Assembly: GCA_019022495.1 (NCBI GenBank)
Contig: JAFEKR010000030.1
Location: forward strand, 372,001-436,000
Reading direction: 5' to 3'
DNA length: 64,000 bases
Source: Epichloe hybrida
Lineage: Eukaryota; Ascomycota; Sordariomycetes; Hypocreales; Clavicipitaceae
Shown: positions 12,512 to 24,526 of the stretch, piece by piece
Position numbering within the stretch: position 1 is the first letter of the stretch
Layout of the letters: every line of letters starts with the position of its first letter
The notes under the pieces: generated by a model
What the model was told of the DNA's origin: nothing
Database searches by the model: none
What the model saw: the letters and a program-made list of their open reading frames with translations, nothing else
Program-made: the position numbers and the translations under genes

Positions 12512-12580
12512 TCTATTTGGTTGTTTTGGATACAACCACGCCCGTATATATACCCCTTATACACGTAATTTGCGCACACA

Positions 12581-12586
12581 AATAAA
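12581..12586 (+). terminator. Candidate polyadenylation signal of PEX19
   Basis: AATAAA 70 nt after the PEX19 stop, in AT-rich DNA between convergent genes. Confidence 0.4.
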
Positions 12587-12731
12587 CTCATATACAATGC
12601 CACCCTTGTGGCAAGTCCCGACACTTGTCCTATTCAACGCCATATCCGTCCCTTAGGTAACACGGCAAATTCCCTTGTCTTTTCCTCTTATTACATGTCC
12701 GATTCCAGTAGGACAACGTTGTCCGACGTGG

Positions 12732-13542
12732 TCACGACATGTCCATGTACTCGGCGGACGATTGTGTAGATGACTGCTCTTGCTCCTGCGCAATCAATTC
12801 GGCAAAGATGTCGTCATAATCCTCGTCAGATAACGTAGGCGAAGGCGGTCGTTGATCCTCGTGGGTCTGGCCCTGGCCCTGGTTCTGGTTCTGGTTCTGT
12901 TGTTCCTCAAAAGAAGCTACCATGTTCTCGAGGTCATCATCCAGGGGATGCTCATCCGGCATTTCGTCATCTTCTGTCGGGGGCCGTTCCTGATGAAACG
13001 CCATCGCATCTTCCAAGTCCGTTTCCGACAAGAAAGGCGCATCGTGTGAAAGCCGTCCAATATCAGCCAAGAGGCTGTTCTTGAGAAACTGCACATTTTG
13101 CCAAGTTTGTCAGCACAATTTGGGGGTTTTTTTGTTTTCAAGTGGGAGGAAGTATGGGTCAATTCTTCTGGCTCACCTGTCCTTCGACGTCTCTTCTTTG
13201 CCACGCCTTCTCATCCGCCTTTTGCCTCACGTTCTGCAAGAAGTTCTTGCGTCTTGCATCCTGTAGGTCTTCACGCTTTCGCAGCAGCGGATTCTGGCGT
13301 ACCGGTCGCGACGCGAACTTGAATTTTGGCTGTTGGATGGGCGAGGACTGGATCTGGCGTTGGGGCAGAGCGTTTCTGTCGACGGGTGAAAGGGGCGATG
13401 AGGCGCGGATGGGTGATGATGAGAGCGGGGAGGAGACGCTGGGACGATGATCCCATGGTTCGGCGAAGATTGTGGTCGGTGCAAATGAGAGCATGGTGGT
13501 GTTTGGCGGTGGCGAGGAGGAGCGTCGGTTAGTATCACGCAT
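12732..13542 (-). CDS. Unrecognised acidic, Gln-rich protein
   Basis: Not recognised. Exons 13542-13177 and 13088-12732, joined by an intron with GTGAGC donor and TGCAG acceptor; 240 aa. The first in-frame ATG is at 13542 (MRDTNRR); a second Met, 17 residues on (MLSFAPTT), is a possible alternative start. The N-terminal half is Ser/Pro-rich and basic; a compact conserved-looking block RKNFLQNVRQKADEKAWQRR crosses into FLKNSLLADIGRLSHDAPFLSE over the splice; the C-terminal half is acidic with a (NQ)n/(GQ)n run and EDYDDIFAELIAQEQEQ. Charge and low complexity suggest a nuclear or regulatory protein, but this is inference. Confidence 0.7.
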
Positions 13543-14370
13543 GTGCGTCGGCGGCTTGGGGGGGGGGCCGTGGGCGAAGAATATCTGGTGAAGTCGAAGA
13601 GGTTGAATTGAATGAGGTGCAGTCGTGATCAATGCACTAAAATTGTGGTTGCTGCTGTCTTGGATGTCGAGGGCAGGTGGACGGCATTTGTCGTGAGTCA
13701 GTCGCGTCGTGGAAATAATGAAGACGCGGTTCCAGTCTGGCGCGCGGGCACGTGGTGCGGCTATAACAAATTGTATTTACGTACGCGGGCGTGGTCGGGA
13801 ATAGGGAACGGTGTTTCTAACACCAGAGACGGGGGGCTCAAAGAACAGCCTTGACAGCCTTGCTCGGTGTGCATGATAGCGACTCAACTGCGGTAGCAGA
13901 ATTGCGGCAGCAGAATCAGAACTTTGGTCATTCTTCAAGCCGTGCCTCTTTTTCTTCTTTTTCTGAACAGTTCTGGAGGCACCTGTTGTTGCTCAACAAC
14001 AATTCGAGGTCCTGTGCCGGGGCCGCATGTGACTGTCCCGCTTCCGCTTCCATCCCCAACCGAACGAGAACGGAGCTGCCTCGGCGAATCACGGCGTCCC
14101 ACCCCAACTTTTTTTTTTTTGTGATTTCCACTCCGTCTCCTTTTGGTACCACCCCAGCATTCCGCATCGCCTTGACGCTTCGCCTTGACGCTTCGCAACT
14201 GTTTTTTTAATGTTGACCATGGTTGCAGAGGCCTTCTTAGCAATCGCTTGCCGTCGCTGAGAGTGATTGATGAATACAAATCTCGCCGCGCGTCGATCCC
14301 TAGCCCCAAAGTTCAGTTTTACCTTTTCAACACGACAACAACAACCACAACAACAATAACGACAACAAGC
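13543..14370. other. Divergent promoter region
   Basis: About 830 bp between the unrecognised minus-strand gene and the kinase-like gene. Holds a G9 run (about 13559-13567), a T11 run (about 14110-14120) and an ACAACA-rich leader just before the ATG at 14371. Confidence 0.5.
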
Positions 14371-16328
14371 ATGAACGCAGTTGCCGCACCTCGGCTGGCC
14401 GCTCGCCTTGGTTCTCGGTCGTGGACATGTTCAACATGCAAAGGACAAGTGACGAGGATTCAGCCCAGCCCGTTTCTTACAAGCAGACACGTATCTTCCG
14501 CCAGGGGCTCGTCACAAAGGACGAGTGGCAATGGCGGTTCGCGATCACGCAGAGCCCTACTGTTCGCTTCAGCCGGTGCCGCTGGTATCGCAAGCACAGC
14601 ACTCGCCTTTACAGATGAGATCAAGAATAGTTATGACTCGGTGGAGCGCACAGGAAGAGTAGTTGCAGCGCTGGCGATCTGCATCAATGAGTACGTTTTT
14701 ACGTGATTCATTGTTTCCCCGAGATACGCTCGACTGCGCGTACAATGATATCCAGACTGTGGCTGACTATAGTCTGGCAGCTACCGCACGACGCTGAACG
14801 CGATGGCAGTTACCGAAGGCGACGACGAAAAGAATAAGGTCTTGAAGGCGTGTCACAAGCGTTGCGCCGAACGGACACTCAAAGTCATGGAGATGAATGG
14901 AGGCATTTTCATCAAACTCGGACAACACCTGGTACGAAAAGCGAAGACGTCTCCTCCAAGATGGGATCGCGAACTTGCCGCTAACAAGACCTGCCACCCT
15001 TACAGAGCGCCATGAACTACCTGCTACCTCCCGAGTGGACAACTACGTTTATTCCTCTGCAAGACAAATGTCCCGTTTCGTCGTTTCAGTCCATTCAAGA
15101 CATGTTCCGCAAGGACACCAAAGCAGATCTGTGGGAATTCTTCTCCGAGTTCTCAGACGAGCCGATTGGGGCTGCCTCTCTGGCCCAGGTCCACCTCGCG
15201 ACGTTGAAGGATTCGGGACGCAAGGTTGCTGTGAAAGTACAGCACCCTGATCTCGAGGCATTCGCGCCGTTGGACCTCGCCCTCACCAAGTATACGTTCT
15301 CGACACTGAAACGATTCTTCCCTGACTACGACCTCGAGTGGCTCTCGTCCGAGATGGAGATCTCACTCCCCAAGGAGCTCGACTTCCAGGAGGAAGCTGA
15401 CAATGCTCGGCGCATGAAGGCACATTTCGCCAAAATCCCCGAGTTGCCTCTCGTCATACCAGAGGTGATTTGGGCGAAGAAGCGAATCATTGTCATGGCG
15501 TGCGAATCCGGCGCCCGACCCGACGACCTCGACTATCTCGACAGGAACGGCATCGACCGAGATGAAGTGTCGGCCACTCTGGCGCGCATCTTCAACGAAA
15601 TGATTTTCGGGGACGGCGCTCCCTTGCACTGCGATCCCCACGGGGGGAACATTGCCATTCGGAAGAACGATTCCCGCAGGGCCATCGGGAGGGGCCCCAA
15701 CTTCGATGTCATCCTGTACGATCACGGCCTGTACCGCGATATCCCGCTGCCCTTGCGCCGATCCTATGCCAAGATGTGGCTGGCCGTCATCGACGGCGAC
15801 ATGGACCGCATGAGGAAGTACGCACGAGAGGTGGCGGGCATCAGCGATCAGGATTTCCCGCTCTTCGCGTCCGCCATCACAGGTCGTGACTTCACCGTCG
15901 TCAGCAAGCAAGGCTCCATATTGAAGACTCGAACCCCCGACGAAGAGCAAAACATCAGTACTTCCCTCCAGGAGGGTCTCATCGTCGACCTGGTTCAGAT
16001 GCTCAGCCGCGTGCCGCGCATTATCCTTCTCATTCTCAAGACCAACGACCTGACGCGCAGTCTGGACGAGAACCTGCATACCCGTCATGGTCCGATCCGC
16101 AGCTTCCTCATTCTAGCGCGGTACTGCACGCGAACCGTCTTCTATGAGCGACTGGAGCAGATTCGCGACAAGGGGACGCTGCTTTGGCCTCCGAATGCGC
16201 TGCGTGTGTTTTGCGCGTGGTTGGGCTACATGCGTGTCGAGGTTAAGCTGGAGACGTTTGAGCTATGGCTGGGCGTGAAGCGCGCACTTGGATTGAGTGT
16301 GAATCTTGCACGTGGTTCGCAGCTATAA
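14371..16328 (+). CDS. UbiB/ABC1-family atypical kinase, MCP2/ADCK1 type
   Basis: Mitochondrial inner-membrane atypical kinase-like protein linked to lipid and coenzyme Q handling (yeast Mcp2/Cqd2, animal ADCK1). Exons 14371-14690, 14781-14931, 15006-16328; 597 aa. N-terminus is Arg-rich and uncharged by acids (MNAVAAPRLAARLGSRSW), followed by one hydrophobic helix RALLFASAGAAGIASTALAF at about residue 61-80. Family motifs: KLGQ (KxGQ) at 152-155, AVKVQHP with the Ala-loop lysine at about 234, ELDFQEEADN, catalytic loop HCDPHGGN at about 366 and DHG in place of DFG at about 396. These UbiB hallmarks replace those of typical protein kinases. Assignment to the ADCK1/MCP2 branch rests on overall layout. 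Confidence 0.88.
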
Positions 16329-16831
16329 AGAATGCAGGCGGACCAATTTAAAACGAGATGTGGTCCGCTATGGACCACGATGAACATGATAGACTGTATA
16401 TAAATTATGGCATGACGGAGCCACTGGTAGATGTAATGGAGCGAATCTTGTACGTGTTGTTTCGCAGTCTGCGTGCGCCTACCCTGTAGAATTAAGATTA
16501 ACGCTCGGCGAAGGGGGGTGCGCAGTAGGAGAGTGACCTCGGCCGATGACTATTTACCTACAAGTAAATATAATGATATATTAATTAAAACAAGTCACAA
16601 TCTAGACATCAGTTCCAACTCAGTGCGAGAACTACATACACCAGGGAGACCTCGACCTGTAGCTCGCCACGCAACCTCTTTGGCTTTGGCCTACACGACC
16701 GGACCACGTTTTCTAATTCTCATTAAATGAAAAAAATCCTACTCGTTAAGAATATGAGGTGAAACCATGAGAATAAGATGTAATCACAAATGTAGACAAA
16801 AAGACGTGTCACGGGCCAAAAGAGAAAGGCG
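16329..16831. other. Intergenic, no gene seen
   Basis: About 500 bp of moderately AT-rich DNA between the kinase-like gene and tRNA-Val. Nothing recognised. Confidence 0.5.
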
Positions 16832-16905
16832 TGGTTCCGCCCGGGCTCGAACCGGGGACCTTCTCGGTGTTAACGAGAAATCATGACCAACTAGACCACG
16901 GAACC
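16832..16905 (-). tRNA. tRNA-Val (anticodon AAC)
   Basis: 74-nt cloverleaf on the minus strand. Acceptor GGTTCCG pairs with CGGAACC, discriminator A. Anticodon arm TCTCG-TTAACAC-CGAGA gives anticodon AAC. T arm contains GGTTCGAGCC (B box). No intron. CCA is not encoded, as expected for a nuclear tRNA. Confidence 0.95.
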
Positions 16906-17996
16906 GTGTGTTGTTGGGGAGCGGGCTGCTAATAATGGATATGAAGCCTGGTTCAATTAGGATGTTGTGTAAGGTTGGCCTGTCATTGGAAATGGTGAGT
17001 GGAGAGCTCATCTGGACGACTTCCCGACATATAAGAGTGTAGCTTTTAACTAGAATATCATAGTCCCCCCTTCCACAACTTGTCTATGATGACCCCGCTG
17101 TCCGACGGCATACCACGGCGTGAGTTGCAGCAACGCCCATCTCAGAATACCGCCATGTTAGCGTTTTCAGACCAAAGGAGATTGCAAGCTCGGGAGGAGG
17201 TGCGAAGCGCGGCGGTCCAAATGCGCGTCGCGAGGCAGAGCGGCACAAGAAGTTAGTTCTGGGCGGCGCAGGTCCAGGTCTGCTGGCCGGCCGTTTTGGA
17301 CGTGCCAGTGTGACCGAGCCGGAGGAGGCGTTGCGCTGACACTGCTGGATATATCCCCGACGCAAAAGGTATACGAGATCATCGAAAACTCTGGCCGGGT
17401 GAACCAGCACTGTGTCGTCGCCCCTGGCAGCAGCAGGCGAATTCTGGTGTATCATGGACGACGGCAAATGGGGCCTTACGTGGCATGGGCCCCGAGAGTT
17501 CCCGTTCCGCAGTCTCCATGGCAGCGCCCGACTCATCGTCACTCGCTCATGTCCCGACAGTGACTTCTCTCGTCCCCGAAAGACGTCGTCGACCGGTTGG
17601 AGGGCATCATTACGGAAGATCTGATTCTCTGGGAGGCATATTTTAATGGCTCGCGAAAACAGTTCTCCTCTGATGAAGCAGCGCGATGTGGAATGGGGGC
17701 TTTACTAGAGAAAGGAGAAACTACTGGAACGAGAGGAGTGCAAGTCACTCACAACACTATTCATTAAACCAAAACCATGGCAGAAGAGGCGAGAAACATG
17801 GATGTAGTCAGAAAGACCAGAAGAAGAAAATATGGAAAAGGAATAAAGAAAAGGTAAATAAAGAAGAAAAACATAAATGTAGTTAAAAAGGCCAAAAGAT
17901 GAAAATATAGAAACGGAAATAAATAAAAGGCAAACGAAGAAGCAGACCAAAAGAAAAGGCCCCAGCAGACCCAGTTCTCAACCAAACCGACATTAA
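16906..17996. other. Gene-poor kilobase between two tRNA genes
   Basis: No convincing gene. A 152-codon minus-strand ORF (17084-17542) lacks family features. The right end is purine-rich on the plus strand and carries the tandem duplication listed separately. Confidence 0.5.
17797..17946. repeat. 75-bp imperfect tandem duplication
   Basis: Two copies, 17797-17871 and 17872-17946, aligned by ATGTAGT and GAAAATAT(G/A)GAAA(A/C)GGAA. Most differences are transitions (for example GGATGTAGTCAG versus AAATGTAGTTAA). It lies just before tRNA-Lys. Confidence 0.75.
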
Positions 17997-18081
17997 AGCC
18001 CAGCGCGGGGGTCGAACCCGCAACCTTGAGATTTCACGTACTCGTAAGAGTCTCACGCTCTACCGATTGAGCTAACCAGGC
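17997..18081 (-). tRNA. tRNA-Lys (anticodon CTT) with 12-nt intron
   Basis: 85-nt minus-strand gene; 73 nt after removing the intron. Acceptor GCCTGGT pairs with GCTGGGC with wobbles. Anticodon arm TGAGA-CTCTTA-[intron CGAGTACGTGAA]-A-TCTCA: the intron sits one base 3' of the anticodon, the canonical eukaryotic position. T arm has GGTTCGACCC. The intron borders can be shifted by one or two A residues. Confidence 0.93.
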
Positions 18082-18508
18082 CGAATTGAGCTGGACGGAT
18101 CCATGACTCGAGAGTCTGGTTTGTGATTGTTACAAGCTGGCGAGCACAATGGAGTTATAAAGGGTCAAGTTTTCTGCAAGTTTTTATTTTAGCCCTTGCA
18201 GGGGCTTTTTGGGTGGTGTGGAGTGGTGTGGAGCCATTTTGGACTGGACTGCGGGAAGGTGGGTCAAATGCATCTCAATTCTTAAACACCTTGACTTGTC
18301 TTTGCAAGAATATCCAAGACAAACCGACATGCATTCAGTATCTACAGTAACTTCACCGCACTGCTATGCTAATGACCACCAAATCGTCACGGCCGTTGGC
18401 TCTCGTCAGCCCGCAACGTTTAGCAGTTCAGTTCAAGACATTCGCCGTATCATGCATCCATGCTCCCACCTTTTTAGCTGACGGCATCAGACCAGAGGAA
18501 TCACTGCT
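18082..18508. other. Intergenic, no gene seen
   Basis: About 430 bp between tRNA-Lys and the SulP 3' end; contains a short GGTGTGGAGT repeat near 18213-18232. Nothing else recognised. Confidence 0.5.
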
Positions 18509-21029
18509 CTAGGTGCTATTGCCGCTTCCGACACCAATGCTATCTTCGTATTCGGTCCATCGCAGCGCCTCTTCTACGTCCATGACAAAATGCGACTCTC
18601 CTCCACACATGGCTACTATGCCACTCCGTTCCATGAGCACCCAGACCGGGTGGTCTCTCCGGCTGGGTCCGCGAGAGAAGAAGATGCGCACGCCGCGGTC
18701 TCGGTAGTTGCGGACAATCTCTTCCAGCACTTGCGTCCCTGAGCCGTCCATTGAAGTCACGCCGTGGATGTCGAAGATGATGTTCCTATTGGATTCTTGA
18801 CTGCGAAGGCGTGGAAGTGCAGGGTGCGCAGCCGAGGTCCCATATAGCTCTAGTCGACGTAGTCGCGCCTTGAGCTCTCCAGTGTTGGCAAATGTGAGTG
18901 GCTCTAGGATCTTGACAATGAGACAGCCTTCGACGAATTCAAGACTGTGGTTGCCGGATTCGGCATTGTCGAACCGATTCGTGCCAGGGATACGTCCGAG
19001 AATCTGAATACGCGGCCGGGTACTGTGCTTGATGACGAGGAGAATCGAAATGCCAACCCCGAGAGCCATTCCAAGTGTGAGTGAGTAGAAGATCGTGGAC
19101 AGGAAAATGATGGCCATGAGCCCAAGCTCAGTCCAGCCTTGGATTCCCAGGAAAAAGGCAATGTCGTGCGGCGCTTCCTCTATCAGCGAGTATGCAACTA
19201 CGGAGATCATGGATGAGAGGACAGGTTTCTGATGAGCATAGGTTAGCTTTATGGAGCATATTATAAGATGGCCCGCAGCTCGAAGAGCGAATGCGAGTTG
19301 ATGGGGCGCGGGGTTCCTGACTGGCAAATAGTAAAAATATGGCAGCAAAAACAAGATTGACAAGAGAGTAATCAAGCTCAGCAGTATCGAGCTAACGGGA
19401 CTCTTGCCACCCGTCGTCTTGTTTACTTTGCTTCGGCCATAGCCGCCAAAGGCGGGTAAGCTCATAAAGCACGCGCCTACAAGGTTGGCTGTTCCGAGAG
19501 CAATCATCTCGCGATTGGCGCTGAGTGCAATCCCTTGGATGGCGTCGTTCCCACCCAAACTCTTCGCTGCGACGGAAGACTCGAAGAATCCAAGCAGGGC
19601 AATGAGAAACGAAGTCGAAAGCGCAGAGCGAATATGTTTCATGTGAGACAGCCTGAATGGCCATCTGAACATGAAAATTCCACCACTGGCGGCCTTGACA
19701 CTGCCAAGGATCTCGACGCCCTGCTCATCCCAGCGGAAATGCCAGCAGAGAATAGCCGAGATGACGACAACCAAGAATCGATCTGGGATGAAGACGACAG
19801 AGGGGAACCTCCGCTCAAGGCGTTTCTTGAGCTCACTGCATCTCATTAGTGACCTCTTCTATAGCGGAAAAAGGTGTCATTGTTGGGAAGCGGGGCCATC
19901 TGTCTCACCGGAAAACCATGATGACGAGGAAGCTGACGCCAGCAATGGCGAATGTCAAACGATGAACCCCTCCGACATTCTCAAAAATGAAGTAAATCTT
20001 TTCCACAGTGCTTCCATGGCTCGCTCCAACATCGCTGGCAAGATCGTTCAATCCAAGCTCGGGGATCAGCTGGTCAACGGCAATCACAAAGCCAATGGCA
20101 CTGATGAACCCCCTCAGAAATGGTCTGCTCAACACGCTGTCCAAGAAACCTAACCTGGCAATTCCTGCAATTAGAACAGTTGCCCCTGCCATTCCAGCAA
20201 CTACACCGCAGATCTGTGCATGAATCAGGCCGTTATCCTCATCCGTATTGCCACTGTCTACACTGTGCTGGACGACGGTACCGACAAGCAAAGACCCGGC
20301 GGCTTCTGGGCCGACAACCATTTGCGGACAAGAGCCCAGTAACGCGTATATAAAGGGGTTGAATACAAAGGAATATAAGCCGTGTATCGGTGGTACGTGA
20401 GCCAGGTTGGCCGCCAGCGAAAGAGCCATGGGCAGGTAGAATGATGCGATGGTGATGGCAGATGTCAAGTCGCCTTTGAGGTACGCCCACTTGTACTGCT
20501 GCATCCAGTTCAGACAAGGAATGTAATAGGCCATGTACATCAGCGGTGTATCGTGGATGCCAGCTTGCTGGGCAAGCTCCCTGCTCTGGCCCATCATCTT
20601 GGTCCGCATTCTCCCACCAAACCACTTCTTCCATCCATCGTTGGAGCACCTTTGTGATGCAGAATCTTCGATAAGCCGACAAGAGTCCGTGTCAACAATG
20701 TCTTCTCTCGTAGTGAAAGGGAACTCTCCTTCATATGGCCTGGCAGGCCGTGGACCAAACGTGCCGTGTTCGCATAACCCTGGATGAGCGGTCGATCGTC
20801 TTTGCTCGCTTGTGTCCGCTGGGATCAACGGCGTCGACTCACTAGCGTCTGGCTTCCCTTCATCGCCACAAGACGGTGATGTAATTGCATGCCGAAATGC
20901 CGGGCCACTATCTCGACTGCTCTCCCGGCTCGATACTGCGTGGCTCTTGCGGAGTGCACTGGGCTGCGTTGGTCTGTGGCCATTGTTGGAGGACGAGTCC
21001 TCGCGGCTACGCGCGGACCGGCCAGCCAT
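18509..21029 (-). CDS. SulP/SLC26 family anion transporter with STAS domain (YPR003C-like)
   Basis: Membrane transporter of the sulfate permease family; substrate not decidable from sequence. Exons in transcript order: 21029-19909, 19835-19322, 19228-18509; 784 aa. N-terminal 140 residues are Ser/Arg-rich and cytosolic. The transmembrane core starts with LNWMQQYKWAYLKGDLTSA, followed by FYLPMALSLAANLAHVPPIHG and CPQMVVGPEAAGSL, motifs of the YPR003C-type group. The C-terminal STAS domain (about 635-770) has IIFDIHGVTSMDGSG. The second intron (19229-19321, GTCAGG donor, GCTAACC branch, CATCAG acceptor) is 93 nt and has no in-frame stop; removing it restores YYLPKPVLSSMISV, so it is real, but its retention would keep the frame. 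First in-frame ATG is 21029. Confidence 0.88.
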
Positions 21030-22582
21030 TTGCGTCAAGTATGGATATGCCCAACCCTAGGGCGTAGGCAGCATTGGGAGTCGACTCGACGGAAAAGGGG
21101 GCCCGTTGATATTTTGTCTTTTGTCTGTCGTCAAGTCGTCTCTCGTACCTGGTTGTACAGAAGAAGAGGTGCCAAGGTATTACGAGGTTGCGGGATCGGC
21201 TAGCGGTACGGATCGGATCATGCGCCTTCGGTTCCACGGCGGGTCAGATGCAAATGCGCAATTGGCAGCTGATGAGTAGCTTGACAACCAAGGTGAGGCA
21301 AGTAAAGGAAGATCTGATCTGTGGGCGGTGTAAGTCCACTTGGGCGAAGGGAATATTAAGATGAAAGATGCGGTTGACAATTCGTCACATTGAAACTGCC
21401 ACTAGCAGCAAGATGTGGGGGCGCACCCACTGACTTGCAGCCGGAGGTGCGCAGGAGGTGCGGGGCCTGGCCTGGCAACCAACCAACCGACTGGTCACAG
21501 GGCCCCCCACCAGAGAGAATACAGGGTGTTCCGGCGTGTTCCGGCGTGTTCCGGCAGCTCCAGTTTCCGGCAGCTCCAGTGATGATGACCAGCAAGTGCC
21601 TGCCAAGCCAAGCAACCATCCCGCCAAGGTGAGCATCATCTGGGCTGGGCCGGCCCGGCACCGAGACCTCGAGCATCATTTCTTTTTTGGTAGGTAGTAC
21701 CAGGACATATGTAGATGGATGATCTGATGGTCAATCACCGCCAGTTATCAGCAACCTTGTTGCCACGCAGGAAGTTGTGTCACCCCAGTACAACTTCGTG
21801 ATGCCGAGACCTCGTGAATGGGCAAACGATCATGCAGCCAATGTCTCATGATTCATGAGTCATGACGCTGGTTGTGGTCGACCGAGGATCACAATCACAG
21901 CAGAATATAAGTATTTTGACGGTATCGTATTGATATGTTAATCCCACAATGAAACGACCCCATTTGCCTGCCAGAGGGCCCGAATTAAACCCAATCGTGT
22001 GGTATGAAAAACAAATGAAAAATGAATCGACAGCACAAACTCTTGACACCTGGCGTTTCCTGAGACATAAACAATGGTATATATCATCGACTCCATCTGC
22101 GCAGAAGGACGTATTGAAGAGACGGGAGTCTGCGCACGAGTCATCGCCGCAAGCGAAGAAGGCACTGTGTGGAAAGGAGTATTGTTCATTGATAAATTAG
22201 TCGAGGTAAGGAAGAGCACAATATATATGGTTGTCATCTCCCATCCGCAGCACGGACATACCGCAGCCCTGCCGAGTTCCCCAAGGCTCAGAAGCAACAC
22301 TGTCAAAGGATTGCCGCCATCGAGGGAGGGTAAGATTCGTCATCAATGTGTGAACCATGCGCTTGCCAGTAACGGTGATCGACTGCTGGTAACGTCTGTC
22401 GAGGGTTGGTCTCGAGAAAATGTGAGCCGCAGATGCAATGCACTAGCAAGTCTTCGTACCAAGCGTCTAGCTCCTTCTTTCGTTTTTCTAGTGTAAGGAC
22501 ACCTGGCACTCCCGGAGCAATTCAGTCGATGATTCATTTAAACCGTCAATTGAACTGAGTAGGTCAGTATCCCCCGATCGCC
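21030..22582. other. Long intergenic region upstream of SulP
   Basis: About 1.55 kb with no supported gene. Contains a short minisatellite (21526-21580) and AACCAACCAACC near 21477-21488. Confidence 0.5.
21526..21580. repeat. Short minisatellite upstream of SulP
   Basis: Three exact copies of GTGTTCCGGC (21526-21555) run into two exact copies of the 16-mer TTCCGGCAGCTCCAGT (21549-21580). Confidence 0.85.
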
Positions 22583-24526
22583 TTAACTAAAGTCAGCCTC
22601 ATTCTGGTCTTCCCACTCGGTTGATGTGGGTTGTGGTGACTTCCCCATTGGGGAATCTTCCATCGACCCGAGATATGCCACCACACGATCGTCAGCCAGC
22701 AGAGTTCCCTTCTACAGAAACAAACAACAACAAGACGCGGTCAGCACAGATATTTGGTGACATGTTTCGCTGATTAGAGCAGGAGACGAGGGAGATCAAA
22801 GGTGTAGTGCAAGCGAAGCTGGAACACGGACACTGGAAGTGGACTTACCTCACGGCCCAACACTTCGGCTGCTCTGGCCAGTAGCTGGCCCTCGACCTCT
22901 CTCAACAGCTTTGCCGCGGCTATGCAGCTTGGTCTCAGTAGGCCAGCTTCTTGCGCGGGTTCGAGGTCATCGTCGGACGGCCCGTTTCTAATGTTGGCCA
23001 GTTGCTCTTGCACCACCTGGAGGACCACTGCAACGGCACGAAGCCTGAATACCTGGCACAACTCGTGACCGCGGATCAAGCTTTCAAAATCTTCGACTTG
23101 TTCACTCACATCCTCGCCTTGCCACAGGAGTCCCAGCTGCCTGTCTCCGCACGGCTGTTCAAGTACTTGGAACGATAGGCCGTCTTCCTCATTTAGGCAC
23201 ATCAGGTATACAAACGGTGAATACCATCCAATCCCGCGAACTCCTTCTTCATCTGCCTCTTCGACCAACTTCAAAACTCTTGCGCCGTTGAAAACATGAA
23301 GCTTGGCCATAGAGAGGGGATCATCGGGGAATGGATCCAGATGCAAGGTCATTGGAGAGGCAGACGTCGAGGGGTCTATAAACCCATAGCTGAACAGCAT
23401 CTCAGAGGCCGGCTTAGCTTCTCCATAAGATATCGTGATCTCGTTGCCTTTAGAAACGCTCGTTCCGGGAAGGACGAGAAGGACGAAATCATCCGTGCTG
23501 TCTTCTTCTTCATAGAACGATGACGGCTGACTTGAGTGGTTTACCATGTCGAGCCCGGGAACCATGGCGGCCCCGGATCTGGGTAATTCGAGACATCTAG
23601 AGCGATACCAGGCGTCTACCAATGCCCAATCTTTGATACATATTTCTTCCCTGCCCCAAAAGAGTGCATCCCAAAACGGTAGTGGCCGGGTCATGACAGA
23701 TAGCCCCTCAAATTCGGTTTGCAGCGCGGCATGTTTTGCTTTCAAGGCGGCCTGTGAAGTGGTTAGTCACCCGACCGTCCACTACGAACGTAAAGAGCAT
23801 TGCGTAGGATGGGAATATTCTCGTCTGCAAAGCATCATCGTTGATGAAGAATCTGGGGTAGGTGGATGGTCCCGCCAGTCGACAGACATTGGGGAAGATG
23901 GGAGCGAAGAAACGTTTGAAGAGTCAGCTCGATTTTTTACCTCTAGGGATGTGCCATTGAGAAGTTGTCTTTCCACATCACTCCACATTGTTGGAACAGG
24001 AACGGACATAGGCAAGAAGCGAATATATTCCGTCCACGGAGAGGGTGTTAGTCCCCCCGATTGGCGGCCCTGTGCGAGAAGCGCTAAGAGGAACAGCAAA
24101 ATGTCACCTCGGGTCGACTGCGCCTAGTTAGTTGGTTTTTATTTTATTTTTTTATTTTTTCCAAAGCCACCCTCAAAGTGCAAAGCGTTTGACTAGCGTC
24201 CGGTAAGTAGGGATGGGGCATGCGTAGCCGGCCAGATGGATGCATCATACCTTTCGTCCAGCTCTTTCCAGGAGCTGCTTGAAGTTCTGGTCTACCTTGG
24301 CGTACTCTTGGACAGCTTCAGCCGATAACACTAGATCGCGCGGGATTCTCAAAACGGCCCTTGTCTCTTCGCCGACCATTTTGACTGCGCTGCTTTGCAC
24401 GTCGGACTCGGCTAGGAGGCCAAACCCTTTCCCATGTCCCACATCCTGCAGCTTGACGCCCATGAATTGCACACCATTGAAATGCGCCCATGTCGGGAAT
24501 GCCTCTATAGGAGCATGAGACGGCAT
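22583..24526 (-). CDS. SET-domain lysine methyltransferase, Rubisco-LSMT/SETD type
   Basis: Probable S-adenosylmethionine-dependent lysine methyltransferase acting on a non-histone protein (SETD3/SETD6/Rkm-like class). Exons in transcript order: 24526-24251, 24117-23941, 23751-22849, 22711-22583; 494 aa. Split SET domain: the N-terminal part GHGKGFGLLAESDV near residue 30, the inserted iSET helices, then VPGLDMVNHSSQPSSF (about 210-225, the SAM-contacting NHS) and EMLFSYGFI (about 268-276, catalytic Tyr-Gly). A helical C-terminal substrate-binding half follows. The last exon adds an acidic tail (ESTEWEDQNEADFS end). The second intron (about 190 nt) removes a stretch with stops and restores TSLEAALKAKHAAL. 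The target cannot be predicted. Confidence 0.85.

Noticed and set aside
17084..17542. 152-codon minus-strand open frame between the tRNAs
   Set aside because: Biased Arg/Pro/Ala composition, no motif, no splice support.
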